Source: Oikopleura dioica
Lineage: Eukaryota > Chordata > Appendicularia > Copelata > Oikopleuridae
Length of the DNA: 64,000 bases
Assembly: GCA_907165135.1 (NCBI GenBank)
Contig: OU015568.1
Span: 13,710,501-13,774,500, forward strand
Direction: 5' to 3'
Part shown: positions 1-16,261 of the stretch, piece after piece
Numbering within the stretch: position 1 is the stretch's first letter
Layout of the letters: the number at the start of each line of letters is the position of its first letter
The notes under the pieces: generated by a model
Database searches by the model: none
What the model was told of the DNA's origin: nothing
The model's input: the letters and a program-made list of their open reading frames with translations, nothing else
Program-made: the position numbers and the translations under genes

Positions 1-2
1 AT

Positions 3-2226
3 GCTATAAATAAATGGCGGCGTTCATTCCTCGTCTCACTCTTTTTCGGACTCCCTGCTATGATTCTCATGATGCTATTCATGCTTCCATCGCACGACGA
101 AGCAGTTATTCCCCCGCATAACATAATTCCAGGCTTATCCGTAGAAAACTTGACGATGTTTATTCTTTCGACGCCGGTTCAATTCTTCGCCGGATGGAAG
201 TTTTACATCGCAGCATGGAAAGCTATCAAACACAAATCACTCAACATGGATGTTTTGATTATGATGGCTACGACAATCTCATACCTATACTCAGTTATTA
301 TTGTTGTTTGGGCGATTGCCGTAAAAACTCCCCATTCACCCAGGACCTTTTTCGAAACAGTTCCCATGTTGATCACTTTTATCTCTTTGGGACGATGGCT
401 GGAGCATATTGCGAAAGGAAAACTTCCGAAGCTCTTGCGACTCTTATGAAAATGGCGCCTTCAGAAGCGACAGTCGTTCAGTTTAACAACGGCCAGGTCG
501 AGAAGGCGGAAGTAGTGAACATCAGCCTCGTTGAGCGAGGTGATTTAGTTCAAGTTAAGCCCGGAGAAAAGATCCCCATTGATGGCCGTGTTATTGATGG
601 CAAATCATCGTGTGATGAAAGTTTCATTACAGGCGAGTCAATGCCTGTCACAAAGCGAACAGGAGATTCCGTTTACGCGGGAGCGATAAATAACAATGGT
701 TCAATTATTGTCAAAGCAACGCACGTTGGCGGCGATACAAACCTGCAGCAGATTGTTCGAATAATGGAAGACGCGCAGTCTAGCAAGGCTCCAATTCAGC
801 AACATGCTGACGTCATCGCCGGCTATTTTGTGCCCGTGGTTATCAGTTTGTCCCTCATGACTCTTATCGGATGGCTTATTGGCGGATTTAAAAATCCAAG
901 CGTTATTCCTGATCGGATGAACATGAAGATGAACATGACGGAAACTGAACATCATACAGAACATCTGGGTCACGGAGAAGTCGCTGTAACTGAGCGAGTA
1001 GTCAATTTTGCATTCCAAATGGCAATCACTGTTCTCGCAATCGCTTGTCCTTGTGCACTCGGTTTGGCGACTCCTACCGCTGTCATGGTTGGTACTGGCG
1101 TTGGCTACAAAAATGGTATCTTGATCAAAGGTGGCGAAGCTCTCGAAAAAGCTCAAAAGATCGACTGCGTCGTCTTCGACAAAACGGGAACTATCACCTA
1201 TGGAAAGCCAACTGTATCCGTATTCCAAATCTTGACGTCAAAGATGCCTAAAAATGACATCATTAGAATCGTCGGCTCAGCAGAGAGCCAGTCAGAACAT
1301 CCGCTAGGAACGGCTGTGTGTAACTATGCGAAGAAAGAGCTCAACACTGAAGTAATGGAGCAAGTTTCTGACTTCAAAGCTGTCCCGGGCTCCGGCATCG
1401 AATGCAAGGTCGCCTCGAAGTACAAAGTTCTCATTGGCAATCGCTCGTGGATGACATCAAATGGTCTGAAAGTAACAAAAGACATGAATGCAATGATGAA
1501 GCAGCACGAGGAGCTTGGCCGTACCGCTGTATTGGTATCTATTGATGGACTTCTGTGTGCGATGATTGCAATTTCCGATCAACTCAAGCCGGAGGCTCAG
1601 CAAGTTGTCCACGTTCTTCAGAAAAAGCTCGGATGTAAGGTTGTCCTTCTCACCGGTGACAACCAAATCACAGCTAAAGCCATCGCTCGCGAAGTCGGCA
1701 TCTTTGAAGTCTTCGCTGAAGTCCTTCCAACGCATAAAGCCGATAAGATCAAGGATCTCCAAGCTGCGGGAAAGACTGTTGCCATGGTGGGCGATGGTGT
1801 CAATGACTCGCCCGCTTTGGTTACTGCTGATGTTGGAATTTCATTTAAAACTGGAACTGATGTCGCCGCTGAAGCCGCTGACATCGTTTTGATGAACGAC
1901 AATCTTGAGGATATTGTGGCGGCGATTGACCTTTCAAAGGCAGTCGTGCGAAGAATCAAATACAACTTTGTCTTCGCCTCTGCTTATAATCTTGTGGGCG
2001 TTCCTATCGCTGCTGGATGCTTTGTCCCCATTGTATAGAGCTTTCAAAATAGTAAGAATGTTAAACTTGCTTTTAGGGCTTTGCTCTTCAGCCCTGGATG
2101 GCATCTGCAGCCATGGCTCTCAGTTCCGTCTCCGTTGTGACCTCTAGTCTTCTTCTCAAAAAATACACCAAGCCATACTTTGACAGTTCTTGGAAGAAAG
2201 GCGATATGCTCAAGTTATTAAAATAA
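3..2226 (+). CDS. ATP7: Copper-transporting P1B-type ATPase (ATP7A/B-like), 5'-truncated
   Basis: ATP-driven Cu(I) export or Golgi loading pump. The frame is already open at base 3, so the N-terminal metal-binding domains lie upstream of the window. In order: transmembrane segments, the TGES actuator loop (GESMPVTK), the copper-site CPC motif in a membrane helix ([11 protein letters not shown]), the phosphorylation motif DKTGT, SEHPL with its conserved His in the nucleotide-binding domain, and the [10 protein letters not shown] hinge. A 44-nt GT-AG intron (2033-2076) joins FVPI to [13 protein letters not shown], and the last exon stops at 2224-2226. The reading frame breaks once near 417-423: [11 protein letters not shown] continues as [10 protein letters not shown] only if the AAAA run gains one A. 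The family alignment is continuous across this point, so I infer a sequencing error or recent frameshift rather than two genes. Family assignment is very secure. Confidence 0.95.
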
Positions 2227-2654
2227 AAAAGACAATTTTTAAACTTGTTCTAGGGAGGACGAAGTGCTTATTCAGACCGGGAGAAACTTTATCGACAAAA
2301 TTGCCACCAGCTTGGTAGAAATTAGCGAGAAATTCTCAAATGGTTCTAACAACATCGGTAAAGTACCAAAGGTTCAGGCTTTCAATTATCTACCTTTATT
2401 TTTTATCTGTCCATTTATGACTTGCATGAAAAAGGGTTTGACGGAACTAATTGGGAAAGTTGTTTACGTCTTCGAAGCGGTGTCCGTACCTATTGCATGA
2501 GAGTGGGATCTGATTTTAACGCTCCCGCTATAGTGAAAAGGAACTCCGATTGATGACGAAAAGAACCAACCTTTTGCATGAATGAGAGCGGTTATGGGAT
2601 TAAACTGACAAACACCTCATTTATCGTCCATTTATCAATTATTCTAATAGGAAA

Positions 2655-3700
2655 ATATAGAAATTTATATAGATTCTTGTATGGTAGTAGGGATAAATGT
2701 TTCGGCAGAATGCCGAAATACTGTGAGCTAGTTTTCTGATTAATGTTTCGGCAAGGGCCGAAACTATTTTCACTTATGTCCTCTTTTTTGGCAAAAACAT
2801 TTCGGCAAGCTGCCGAAACTTTTTTCGTATTTGACTTCGGTTTTTGTAAAAATGTTTCGGCACACAAACTGAACTGGAAATCTCAATGTTTCATACAAAA
2901 AAACTCCTATCGGCAAAGTCAAACACTCCTCACTCGTCATCCTCTTCTTATCCTTGCTATCGGGAGAAAATTTTCATGTCTTAGTGCCTAGATTTTAATT
3001 CAATGACCATGAATGATGATATGAGCAGAAAGTATTAAATCTAACTGCCCCTTACCACGGGGCTTCGCCCCTTAGGTCCTAAAATGCCGGGGTCTAGTCT
3101 AGGGTTACTTAGGGTTACCTTCGGTAACCCTAACTAACCCTAGCCTATCCCCCTCGGGTAATTTATTCCGTCATTTTTGCAGGTGCCCCCTAACCCTAAC
3201 CTTTATTTTAGCCAATACTACGATTTTAATTTTTTCATTGAAAATATGTCTTCCGGGGAGCTTCAACTTTTTTCTTTGTTTTTCTATAATCGGCTCATAA
3301 TCACCCTCGAATTCCTCCATTTTTGCAGAATGAGGAGTGAAGCGCGAGACAAAACTCTTCTTATTCAGAAGTTCTGAATATGCGAGAAGAAAATAAATCT
3401 AGATTTTGAAGGTAACAATTTGATTTAATGCACATTCATTGGACGCGCATACCAGCGCGCATCAGGATGAGAATGAAAAAGCCTGCCGAAACTTTATTGC
3501 TCCGAAGGCGGTTAATTCTGATTTTTGTTTCGGCTCCTGCCGAAATGTTTTGCCAGAAAAATGAGTCAAATTTGTATTAATATTTCGGCAGGCTGCCGAA
3601 ATATTTATCACATTTATGCCTTCATAAGTGACTTTCAGTTCGGTCGCGTTTGCCGAAACTTTTATCCGTACTACGTCTTGTATAGATAGGTTAACAAGAG
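2655..3700. repeat. Foldback element built of TTTCGGC/GCCGAAA hairpins with telomere-like core
   Basis: The outer ends are inverted copies: left TTGTATGGTAGTAGGGATAA near 2675-2694, and the reverse complement of the right end near 3660-3695 is similar. Both arms hold several short hairpins of the form TTTCGGCA...TGCCGAAA (for example near 2699, 2743, 2799, 3526, 3583). The centre holds TTAGGG/CCCTAA-like runs around 3098-3205. A partial inverted relative lies at 62220-62720, so this is a repeat family. No transposase is visible; 2227-2654 to its left holds only probable 3' UTR or spacer. Confidence 0.6.
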
Positions 3701-4625
3701 TGAAATGATTTATCAGTTATTGATCGTAAGTGTATACATAATCATAATGTGCCCCGGCTGTAGGTGAAAAGTTTGCTTCTTTGCCAAAATCATGCGAGGA
3801 GCAAATTAACGATCAAGCTCCAATGATTGACGGAATACTGGTTGAAAGCCGAGATGAGAAAGAGTACCTGCTCCTCGACGACCAAAAAGACTCCGACTCA
3901 GAAACCGACCTATAGACACAAACCTCTGCAACCTACGAAGAATACGCAAACCTATGTTAGTTCCATACCTTATCAATGTTCTCCTAGCAGCACTAAATTA
4001 ATCATAGCTTCAAAACTTTCTTTTATTTCTCCATCATGCCTTTTAATTCTTTCTATTTTGTTTGATTACAGTTCAACTCTTTTGCGTTCTATCAACAAAA
4101 ATTCATCGTTCAAAGTAATAAATTCCCTCAGCAACTCGACGGAACAAAACATTTGTTGTTTATTTCAAGAATTTGTTTTGTTTCCGAGCATTTTGAGCTC
4201 GTACTCGTTGTTGAGTCTATTTTGCAGGCTAATAATAAGATGGTCGATCTTGCTTTGGATGCTTTTGACAACCTTCTCTCGGTGCAGATTATTCTCGCTG
4301 TAGTGACCAAGATGCTCATCATATACATAGATGAGTATAAATGCCATGGAAGCGCAAATGCAATACGCAATCTTATCTAGGATCAGCCTCGAAAGCTTTC
4401 AAAAGATATATTAAAGTTTCTGATCCAAAACAATAAGACAGAAATGAATTCAAAGGGATTCATTCTGATAAAAAGTTAGCCAGAAGGTTAATTATTCTAC
4501 CTCTACCTCTGAAGAATCACTTCGTGAGTGACACTTTTGCACCGAACCGGACCTTTTCTGATCATTCTCTAATAAGATTTTTTGATAATATTCTCGCTCG
4601 AGGTAATGAGCTACTCTGATATTTA
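3701..4625. other. Intergenic stretch, nothing firmly identified
   Basis: A short minus-strand frame at 4165-4347 begins with a hydrophobic segment and is weakly gene-like. It has no recognisable family and no convincing splice partners. I see no RNA gene or clear repeat here. Confidence 0.3.
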
Positions 4626-5699
4626 TTAGCAGACAGATGAGATTTCAGAAATCAGATCACGCTTGTCAAACCAGGAGGGCGTCGGGTACCTGATGAACTC
4701 TGGGTTCTCGTGAAGCACATAGTTCTGTGAAAATATTCGAAAAATGTCATCTAACTCGAATGATACCTTATTTTCTGTTTTGTCATCGAATTTTGAATGC
4801 TTTGCCGGGGTCCATCTTGGCTTTGCATTTGTTGCTGGTCGTCCAGCTTTCCCTCGGAAGTCTCTCCTGACAGTTGTTATATCCTGAAAGGCCGGGAGCA
4901 CATCTGGTCTTTTAACGGATTATAATAATCTCTCGTTTAGATAAAAGGGTAATTAATTGTAAGCTCTCCTATAGCGTGCTCTTTTCAGCATTTCATTATA
5001 CAGTTCAATCGCAGTGCGGTCTTTTTCGATCGGAGTTCGGAAATCATTTCGATAGCTAAAAGCATCATACACTTAGGCAAAAAACTCGACCTACCGTGAT
5101 CTACTAAGAACATCTCTGCCCTCTCCAACAGCAAGTTTATCTGTTGGTTTTTTATTTGATGCTGGCCTTCCTGCTGACCACTTTCTGTAGTCAACACGAT
5201 GCGTTGTCCGATCACCTTTTAGCGGATAGAAACAGTAAACAAGAGCCGCCGCTTGGCGACAGTAAGTGTTTCTATCATTTCCTAATGGCGCGGATGATGG
5301 CTTGTAAATTTCGCGCCTTGGGACTGGTCTATGAGCTGAATGTGGTCTGTAGTCCACCTAAATTCTGCATTTATGTGAAAAGCATTTTATGATAAACCTT
5401 CATCGTTGTTTCGTCCGCAAGAGGCTCTTTTGCCCTGTTAAAGTTGCAAGTCCAGGAAGTAAAAGTGGGCTTGAGTTGTTCTGTTGTCTTTAAAAAATAC
5501 AAAATATATTCCAAGAGAAATTCACGAGCTTGCCTTTGGTCGAGTAAATTCTCTTTCAATTTCAGTTTGGAAATTTCTGGGCATTCGGTAATTTGCAAAT
5601 GTGGGCATTCTTCTCCGTTGAAACCTGAAACATTTCTCTCAACTAAAGGTTGACCTAAAAGCCTTACCATGGCTTTTTCTGGGTCTTTTCGGGCTCCAT
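4626..5699 (-). CDS. SAXO/MAP6-like axonemal microtubule-associated protein (inferred)
   Basis: Multi-exon gene reconstructed by eye from ATG at 5699 to TAA at 4626, with AATAAA overlapping the 3' end. The protein repeats short modules of the type TT.R.DYR or TT.R.DFR followed by AGRPA(S/T)N.KP: TTMKVDYRPHS, TTHRVDYRKW, YRNDFRTP, TTVRRDFRGK. This spacing and composition resemble the Mn modules of SAXO (FAM154) and related ciliary microtubule proteins. Introns used: 43-nt GT-AG in exon 1, a GC-AG intron (gcaagc...aaag), a 40-nt GT-AG before VDYRPHS, a 39-nt GT-AG, a probable GA-AG intron, and a 42-nt GT-AG. The module around NTYCRQAAALVY may be another unspliced GA-AG intron. The gene is real with fair confidence; the family call is inference from the repeat pattern. 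Confidence 0.5.
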
Positions 5700-8176
5700 G
5701 GAAAATCACTATTAGCGTTTTGGATGATCTGTTAGCGCTTGTTGTGTGGCGCTTTCAAACAAAGCATGCCAAATTCAACGAAATAAAACCGCTGGATTTA
5801 AGTTACTACGATCGTAGTTTACAGTAAATGCCCAATTTAAAGAGAATTTCCTGATCTGCTATTCTCGATTCTCCCACACTTTAATTGATTATGATGGGCT
5901 CCCGCAAATATTCGTTCCAAAATTTCGGTGTTCAAATTTCACGGAGGTCGATGGAGAATCAGATACTAGAAAGTGGAAATGTCCACCATGTATTCCCATA
6001 AAACTCGCCAAATTGCTATAAAAGAGACCATTGAAATTGGTGATTTCTATCGCTTCCAGTTTTATGTTGCATGGTTACTCGCATTATTAGATTTATAGCT
6101 CCTGAAATCGAAAGACATCCAAGCTGAAGCAGGGTAGATTCTAATGATCTTGTCCGAAAATGGAATCCTCCAGGCTCAAAAGTCATCCTTTACTAATTCT
6201 ATCAAGGTGAGATTTCTAATTTGTGCTCCCGTTTGCAATATTTTTTTCCAGAACCATGTACGCAAAACACTTGTCGGTCGTTATATCACCTTCCCGGTTA
6301 ATTAGGTTTCCTGTACGCTTTTCCTGGTGTGAAGAAAATAAATTCCCCGGACATGGCGTGTAAGTGTGGAAGTGTCCCTAGAACACATGTAAACAAATGT
6401 AAATTTTGCGTTGAAAATAAAAATCAGATTTGACGCTAGAAAAAAAGGGTGAGAGATTTAGGTCGAGCAGCCGGTGCCACGAGATCGGATCCAGATCGAT
6501 GGAGTTCGACGTAAACAGAGGAGATGTTCGCGGCTAAATAGGACACTTAGCGGCCCGATTGAGCTTGAACAACGGACAAATGCACTAAATTTACTAACAA
6601 AAGCAAATACTGTACGAGGCCTTTTGTCTTAACGCTTTCACTTGTGTATTTGTTCATTCTGATGATTTTCGCAAATACAGGGCTAGTTTCACTTTTGAAG
6701 TGTCGATTAGTACTTCAATAAATGTAACCATGGCGTGCCGCGAATTGTCGAAAACATGGGCCATGATAGCTGATCATTTGCCTCGGTTATCTGAACCTGT
6801 GTGAAAGATGTGCCCTAGAATCATACGCACACGATAATCCCTTCTTGGTGATGCTATGCTGCAACGCTCAATTGCACAATCTGGGATGGGCTGTTTGACT
6901 TGTAATTGCGACTTATCCGGCAACCTTAGCCTTCAGCGCAAATCACCTCATCTCGTCCCCACTCATGCGAGTCTTGTGGGAACAAGTTCCAGAGGTCTTG
7001 TTTTGCCTAAATTACGAGAGCTTTTCTTGTCGATCCCTATCGAGTAATCGCTCACTGGAAAATATATTTGAGACTTTCAAATCGACTTTTCTATTTTCTA
7101 AAAGAAAATCAGCGTTAATTAAAAGTGCACCCCGTAGTTAGGTTCATTTTCCTCGCCTCAGGAAGCATCGAACTTGGGCACTTCCGTTGCACCATTCCAA
7201 ATAATTTCCATGGAAAAAGGCACCTTGACCGGATCGATGGCGAATTTCGATTTCAAATTACCAAGTTGAGCTCAATTATGCAGCTCGAGTGGCGAAGGGC
7301 TCAATTAGGGACTCTAGCTCGGAAGTGGACCGTTGAAGTGTGATATAGAGTCCAGAATTTTTTCAATAAAAGCTTTGACTTCCGTTTGTCTTTGAACGAG
7401 AAACTGTCAGTTTCCGGGAAGGAGGATAAGGTGCAAGAGCAGACGGCGCGATCGGAAGTCGCCATAATCTGATTATGCTTTTGATGCGAGCCATGTTCTG
7501 CACCTGACCTAAGTAGGACACCGAAAGATCTATCAAGCTCTGATGCCAAGCGATCTCTGGCTCACAATTTAGCTCGGTATTGACACTCGCTTACGGCATC
7601 TTAAATTTAGCGAGAAGTTTAGCGAATTCTGTATGAAGATGAACGACAAGAATATTGACATAGAACTCCTCGACAAGGATTCTTATTGTAAAATTTTGAT
7701 AGATATTTCAATGATTACTTTAGTATTAATGAGTTCGCAGTTGTTCACGATTTCCTCATTAAACTTTGAACATTTCGATTCCTTTTGTGCATTCAAATCT
7801 TTGAAACGCAGATTTGATGCAAGTAGTATTAGTTCAATTTGTGGAAGATCTTTTGTTACAATTTTTGAACATATAATATGTTACATATTGAAAATGATAT
7901 TTTAGAAGCATTGTATTTTTATTCCAGCATTTTGTGGCCTACTAGAATTCTGATAAGATGAAACAAACTTCCGATAGCGATCCTAACTGATTCCATCCGT
8001 CGGTGCAGGTGCTGGTGTGGCGCAATTTGCGCCCTCGCGCGCCTAGCGCTCCGTCGATCAGCCCTTCTAAATCCTGCTTCTGGAATCGAAACAGTCATTA
8101 CCAATCTCTTCCTCCAAAAGTTACAAAACAAAGGTTTACGTTAGAGTTTTTACAAGAGAGAAACACGCAACCAAAT
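5700..8176. other. Gene-poor intergenic region upstream of the Msx gene
   Basis: About 2.5 kb without a convincing coding region on either strand. Short open frames exist but lack splice signals, domain signatures or length. The last few hundred bases would include the 5' UTR and promoter of the homeobox gene; I cannot point to a specific element. Confidence 0.4.
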
Positions 8177-9407
8177 ATGCCCGGCTTAAACTTTTCTGTC
8201 GACTGGATCATTTCGGACTCAAGCCGACAAAACTCCGTCGGTTCTCCCAGTTCAGCGAGCTCCGACGGAAGTTCTAGCCCGACACAAACAGGTAAGCAGG
8301 AGAAAAATAATTATTTTATAATTCGAAGTAGTACAGAAGTCGAAGCCAGATCATTTAAATATGCACACAGTGATAATATAATTAGAAATATATTCGAGTG
8401 ATTATCGAGTTGGGTGCATATTTTAGTATTTATTTTCCTCTCAATCGGCGCACACCGCAGTGAGTGTTTAATAAGGATTCAATTGTTAATAAACCAGGGC
8501 CGAGAATCTGAACTGCTTCTCCGAACGGACATTAGCAATCTTTAGCATGAGCAATAAAAAGAGTTTATCAAATTTTGAATTTTCAGTGAATCCGACACAA
8601 CCCTTTGGTGTCCCATTTGGCTTTCTTCACCCAGCTCTTCTTTTGCATCAACAACAGCAAGCCCAACAGCAAGCTATGCTCTTGCAACAGCTCCAACTAA
8701 AACAACGACAGCAACAAGTAGCGGCGATGCAACACACCAAACTCGACCAAGAGATAAAACAAGAGCTCACTGCGAAGAGTAACAAGCGCGAAAAATCCGT
8801 CAACCGACTTTCCACAGGACCACCATCAGGTAAAACTTCGTTGATAAGCATCAGACCTTGTAAAGTCATGGGAGCGTGAATTGGTCACACTTTCGAGAGA
8901 ATCTAGATCAGAACAATCTTTACAGAGCCATTTAGATTCATCGGAAGGTTCCGCATCTCCACCAGCGAAATCGCCTCCAAAATCGGACGACAACAAACCT
9001 ACTCTTGTTTCTAACCTCAGAAGACATAAACGAGATCGTAAACCCCGAACTCCCTTTTCCAGCGAGCAGTTAGAACGACTTGAATCAAGATTCGCAGAGA
9101 AGCAGTACTTGACAATTCCAGAGCGAGCAGAATTCTCTAATGAGCTGAATCTCACTGAAACTCAGGTAAAATATTTTCGTAAAACAATTTTTAATTATTT
9201 TTCTAGGTTAAAATTTGGTTTCAAAATAGGCGAGCTAAGCAGAAACGACTCGCCGAGGCCGAAATTGAAAAGGTAAAATCCGACTTTGACGAAATTGAAA
9301 ATAATTGCCAAATTCAGGTTCGCTACATGGTCGGAACTGCACAAGCACAAGCTCGACTCGGCCTTCTAGGCTCGCACTTTCCCGGTATCAGCTCACCGAT
9401 GCCCTGA
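8177..9407 (+). CDS. msx: Msx-class homeobox transcription factor
   Basis: Five exons: 8177-8291, 8587-8830, 8912-9165, 9207-9272, 9318-9407; all introns GT-AG, the last two 41 and 45 nt. The start is the first ATG of [12 protein letters not shown] Gln-rich stretch ([11 protein letters not shown]) follows in exon 2. The homeodomain starts at [16 protein letters not shown], continues [14 protein letters not shown] and LNLTETQ, then across an intron [15 protein letters not shown], then EAEIEK. PRTPF, the QYL.I.ERAEFS block and RAK.KRL.EAEIEK are Msx-class signatures, and the short [11 protein letters not shown] tail recalls the Msx C-terminus. A sequence-specific nuclear DNA-binding regulator, used in chordates in epidermal and neural-border patterning. 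AATAAA at 9546-9551 is a likely poly(A) signal. Confidence 0.93.
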
Positions 9408-10345
9408 GAAGTCGCATTCCTAACTGAGTATTTGTTCCAATTTTGAGATCAATGGCATCTCATCTTTTCGCGATTTCATTCTTACAGTCACTTCTTTGCT
9501 TCAATCTTATTCCTTTTGTAAATTCTCATATATCTGTCTGAAACTAATAAAAGCTGTATATTGATCGTTTAATTTCGAGGTCTAAAGCTCAAAGAAAATT
9601 TCATTTATTGCGCAGCAGGAATGATTCTTTCTAGTTTTTTATTGATTCATAGCTTTGGCGATATTGAAATCAAGGAAGACTCAAGACACTTATATTTGAA
9701 CGTATCACTTTGCTCATAAATCTACGCGTTTCTTCGTGCTTGGCATGTGAAAGAGGGTACCAGGTGGAGGAGGCGATAGTTGACACCTCATAATTTTTAC
9801 AAATGTTAAAATTTGTTCGGATGTAGCATTTCGTCTAGCATATGAGACAGAACGCCTTAGAGATCAGCGAAAAAAGAGTAGAAAATGGTAGTGAAACAGC
9901 ATGATCAGATGGACGAAATGAGCCAAGGAAATGTTCCGAATCGTATTATTTTCTTTTGATCCTTATAATTGGAAACACAGTAACAGTGACGGACCTCCTC
10001 TTCACTGCTCAAAGCTTGACGGAAAGGTTAAAATGCTCCTGCGCTATCGACATTATTGTAAATCAGTCACAGTTTGGCACCTGCATTGCTAGTTAATTTC
10101 CTGTGAACTTTGTGTCTGGGAAGCATCCGATAAAAATCGCGTATAAATTTCATTCCTTGAAAAATATCAAAGCGCAATCGAGAGAGCGTCTTCTGAAAAT
10201 TGTGAGTTTGAGCGAGTTTCTCATTGCCTGTTCTTTTCCGAGTTGATTTCTGACAAATATTTGTGTACTCCTTCTGGTAAATGTCAAAATATTATACGTT
10301 TAGCGGGGCACGCGCGAGAAGAATATTTTCAAAATCAAGTTATTT
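9408..10345. other. Msx 3' UTR and intergenic spacer
   Basis: Holds the Msx 3' UTR with AATAAA at 9546-9551, then AT-rich spacer with no supported gene or repeat. Confidence 0.4.
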
Positions 10346-10355
10346 TTTTTCACAG
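10340..10355 (+). promoter_or_regulatory. Candidate spliced-leader trans-splice acceptor
   Basis: A pyrimidine tract ending in TTTTTTTTCACAG lies 38 bp upstream of the kinase ATG and has no visible donor upstream. In a trans-splicing species it is a plausible spliced-leader addition site. Inference only. Confidence 0.35.
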
Positions 10356-10393
10356 GGAACTGAATTCTAGTGCAGAGAAGAGAAAGAAAAGGG

Positions 10394-13666
<3,273 letters not shown>

Positions 13667-13848
13667 CTGTAAATTTTTGATTCTTCATTTAAATACTGCA
13701 GATAAAATTTGAAAAAATACATTTATTTTTTCATATGAGGAATTGTCTTGTTGCTGTGACAGCAATGCTGTCGGGATGTTTTTGCTGAAGATAGAACTCT
13801 TCGGGTTGACCAAGTTGGTTTATAAGGAGGCTAGAACCAGCTACTTCC

Positions 13849-13967
13849 GCTTAGCGTCATACCGCGTAGAATAAACCAGTTCTCGTCCGATCACTGAAGT
13901 CAAACTACTACGGGCGGGGTTAGTACTTACATGGGTGACCGGTTGGGAATACCTCGTGCGCTAAGCA
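13849..13967 (+). rRNA. 5S ribosomal RNA, copy 1
   Basis: 119 nt from GCTTAGCGTCATACCGCG to GTGCGCTAAGCA with paired ends and the internal promoter region (TTAGTACTTACATGGGTGAC, GGGAATACC) of eukaryotic 5S. A T-rich tract follows as an RNA polymerase III stop. One base (ACTACTACGGGC) differs from the other copies, which have ACTACGACGGG. Confidence 0.95.
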
Positions 13968-14236
13968 TTTTACTTTTTTGAAACGCTGACTATTCTTTTT
14001 TTCGAGGATACATTCAGCCTCTGAATTTCAGAGTCGTGTTGTTGAAGAATCAACTCATCAGTAATCGAAAAAAGTCACCATGTTTGAGTAAAGCAAGTAT
14101 TGAGCGTTGTGCTTGCGTGGCGGGCGGCGTGGCACTTGTGAAAAAGCGCCCTCTACCGCGCGCTTTTCTGAAAAGAGGCCGAAAATAGGAGCGTGCAGCG
14201 ACAAAACGACCTCGAAATCAAGCAGCCCTTCTCTGT

Positions 14237-14325
14237 ACTCATCCCATTTTTGAGTCCGATTTCGATTGTCTAACAGGTAAGAATCGTCTCCATGCCCTCT
14301 CTCTCCTATCCCTCTCGCCTCTTAC
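14237..14325 (+). ncRNA. Spliced-leader (SL) RNA, copy 1
   Basis: The 40-nt leader exon (14237-14276) starts ACTCATCCCATTTTTGAG and ends GTCTAACAG, followed by the donor GTAAGAATCG. I recognise this as the O. dioica spliced leader. Conservation among copies continues to GCCTCTTAC, used here as an approximate 3' end. The block upstream (CGCGCGCTTTTCTGAAAAGA and beyond) is conserved in every copy and probably holds the promoter. Confidence 0.9.
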
Positions 14326-15902
14326 AACTTCTTGAAAGAAAACCATCCCGCAGCCAAGCGGCCTGACACCTTTTTAGGCTGTGTTGACGTGCTTTTTAGG
14401 TTGTGCAATTTATTTCACCCACTTCCTCACTTTTAGACCCAGAATACGATCCATATTTGAAATCAGTGGAGAAAATCTAGAAACTTGACCGTTTTAGTTT
14501 TCGAAATTCACTTCCGGTTACGATTCTAGAGCCGGAAGTAGGCGAAATTTCGGAGTCATGGTAAAGTGTGACCTATCAAATTGATGCGCAGAAAATTCTC
14601 AGTCATCTCATCATCAATTAATTTGAAGAAACAGTCCCAAACGCAGTTAAACTGACCGGTAAAATTATGAAAAAAGCAGGATTTAATGAGAAATTTTTCT
14701 ATTTTCACCGGTATTTTACCGGCGGTTTTTGACCGCGGTTTGACTCGGTTCCGATTACTTATAACTGGACATGTTGTAAGCTTCAATTTGATAGGTCATA
14801 TGCACGTTTTTCATATAAATTTCGTGATCTTCCGGCTCTAGAATCGTAACCGGAAGTGAATTTCGAAAACTAAAACGGTCAAGTTTCTAGATATTTTTAC
14901 TGATTCCAAATATGTATGGTGTTCTGGGTCTTAAAATGAGGTAGTGGGTGAAATAAATTGCACAACCTTAAAAAGCACGTCGTTATCTTTCTAGCCCGCT
15001 TCATTCTTATCGGTCTTCACGGTATAAATACTGTAACACGATACCTTTATGGAATCAGCGAGAAAAAGAATCGAGGTCACAATTATCCAAACTCCTAAAT
15101 TTTCTCCGCTTCCGCCTCTAGAATCCGACCGGAAGTAGAATTTTCGAAAAATAAAACGGTCCTTAGAATTTCTTCTAAGAGGCAGAAGCCTGTAACTACA
15201 GTATTTATACCGTGAAGACCGATAAGAATGAAGCGGGCTAGAAAGATAACACAGACGCGCTTTTTTAAGGTTGGGCAAGTTATTTCACCCACTTCTTGAT
15301 TTTAAACCCTGGAACACCATACATATTCGGAATCAGCAGGAAATTTTAAGAACTTTGACCGTTTTAGTTTCCAAAATTTCCACTTCCGGTCCGATTCTAG
15401 AGCCGGAAGTTGACAAAATTTTGAGTTTGGCCAACTTGTGACCTATCAAATTGATGCTCAGAAAATTTTGAGTAAACTCATCTTAAAATCATTCAAAGAA
15501 ACCGTTCCAACCGCAGTAAAACCGACCGGCAAAACTAGGAAAAAGGCATAAATTTCTGATTTTTCTTTCAGTTTTTAGCGGTTGATTTGACCGCGGCCGG
15601 CATTGATTCTTCTCTCAGATGATAGGAAATCTTCTGAGAATCAATTTGATAGGTCACAAGTTGGCCAAACTCAAAAATTTCGTCAACTTCCGGCTCTAGA
15701 ATCGGACCGGAAGTGGAAAATTTGGAAACTAAAACGGTCAAAGTTCTTAAAATTTCCTGCTGATTCCAAATATGTATGGTGTTCCAGGGTCTAAAATAAA
15801 GAAGTGGGTGAAATAACTTGCCCAACCTTAAAAATAGCGCGTCACAGCCTAAAAAAAGGTGTCAGGCCGCTTGGCTGCGGGATGGTTTTCTTTCAAGAAG
15901 TT

Positions 15903-15991
15903 GTAAGAGGCGAGAGGGATAGGAGAGAGAGGGCATGGAGACGATTCTTACCTGTTAGACAATCGAAATCGGACTCAAAAATGGGATGAGT
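15903..15991 (-). ncRNA. Spliced-leader (SL) RNA, copy 2
   Basis: Leader exon 15952-15991 on the minus strand, identical to copy 1, then GTAAG donor and conserved 3' part. Partner of the minus-strand 5S gene in the same palindrome arm; the two SL genes of the palindrome converge. Confidence 0.9.
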
Positions 15992-16261
15992 ACAGAGAAG
16001 GGCTGCTTGATTTCGAGGTCGTTTTGTCGCTGCACGCTCCTATTTTCGGCCTCTTTTCAGAAAAGCGCGCGGTAGAGGGCGCTTTTTCACAAGTGCCACG
16101 CCGCCCGCCACGCAAGCACAACGCTCAATACTTGCTTTACTCAAACATGGTGACTTTTTTTCGATTACTGATGAGTTGATTCTTCAACAACACGACTCTG
16201 AAATTCAGAGGCTGAATGTATCCTCGAAAAAAAGAATAGTCAGCGTTTCAAAAAAGTAAAA

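Noticed and set aside
60-449. Separate small gene overlapping the ATPase
   Set aside because: It is the N-terminal part of the same ATPase separated by an apparent 1-bp frameshift.
3098-3205. Possible telomere end
   Set aside because: TTAGGG-like motifs are few, degenerate and in both orientations inside a foldback; they also occur at 62610-62700.
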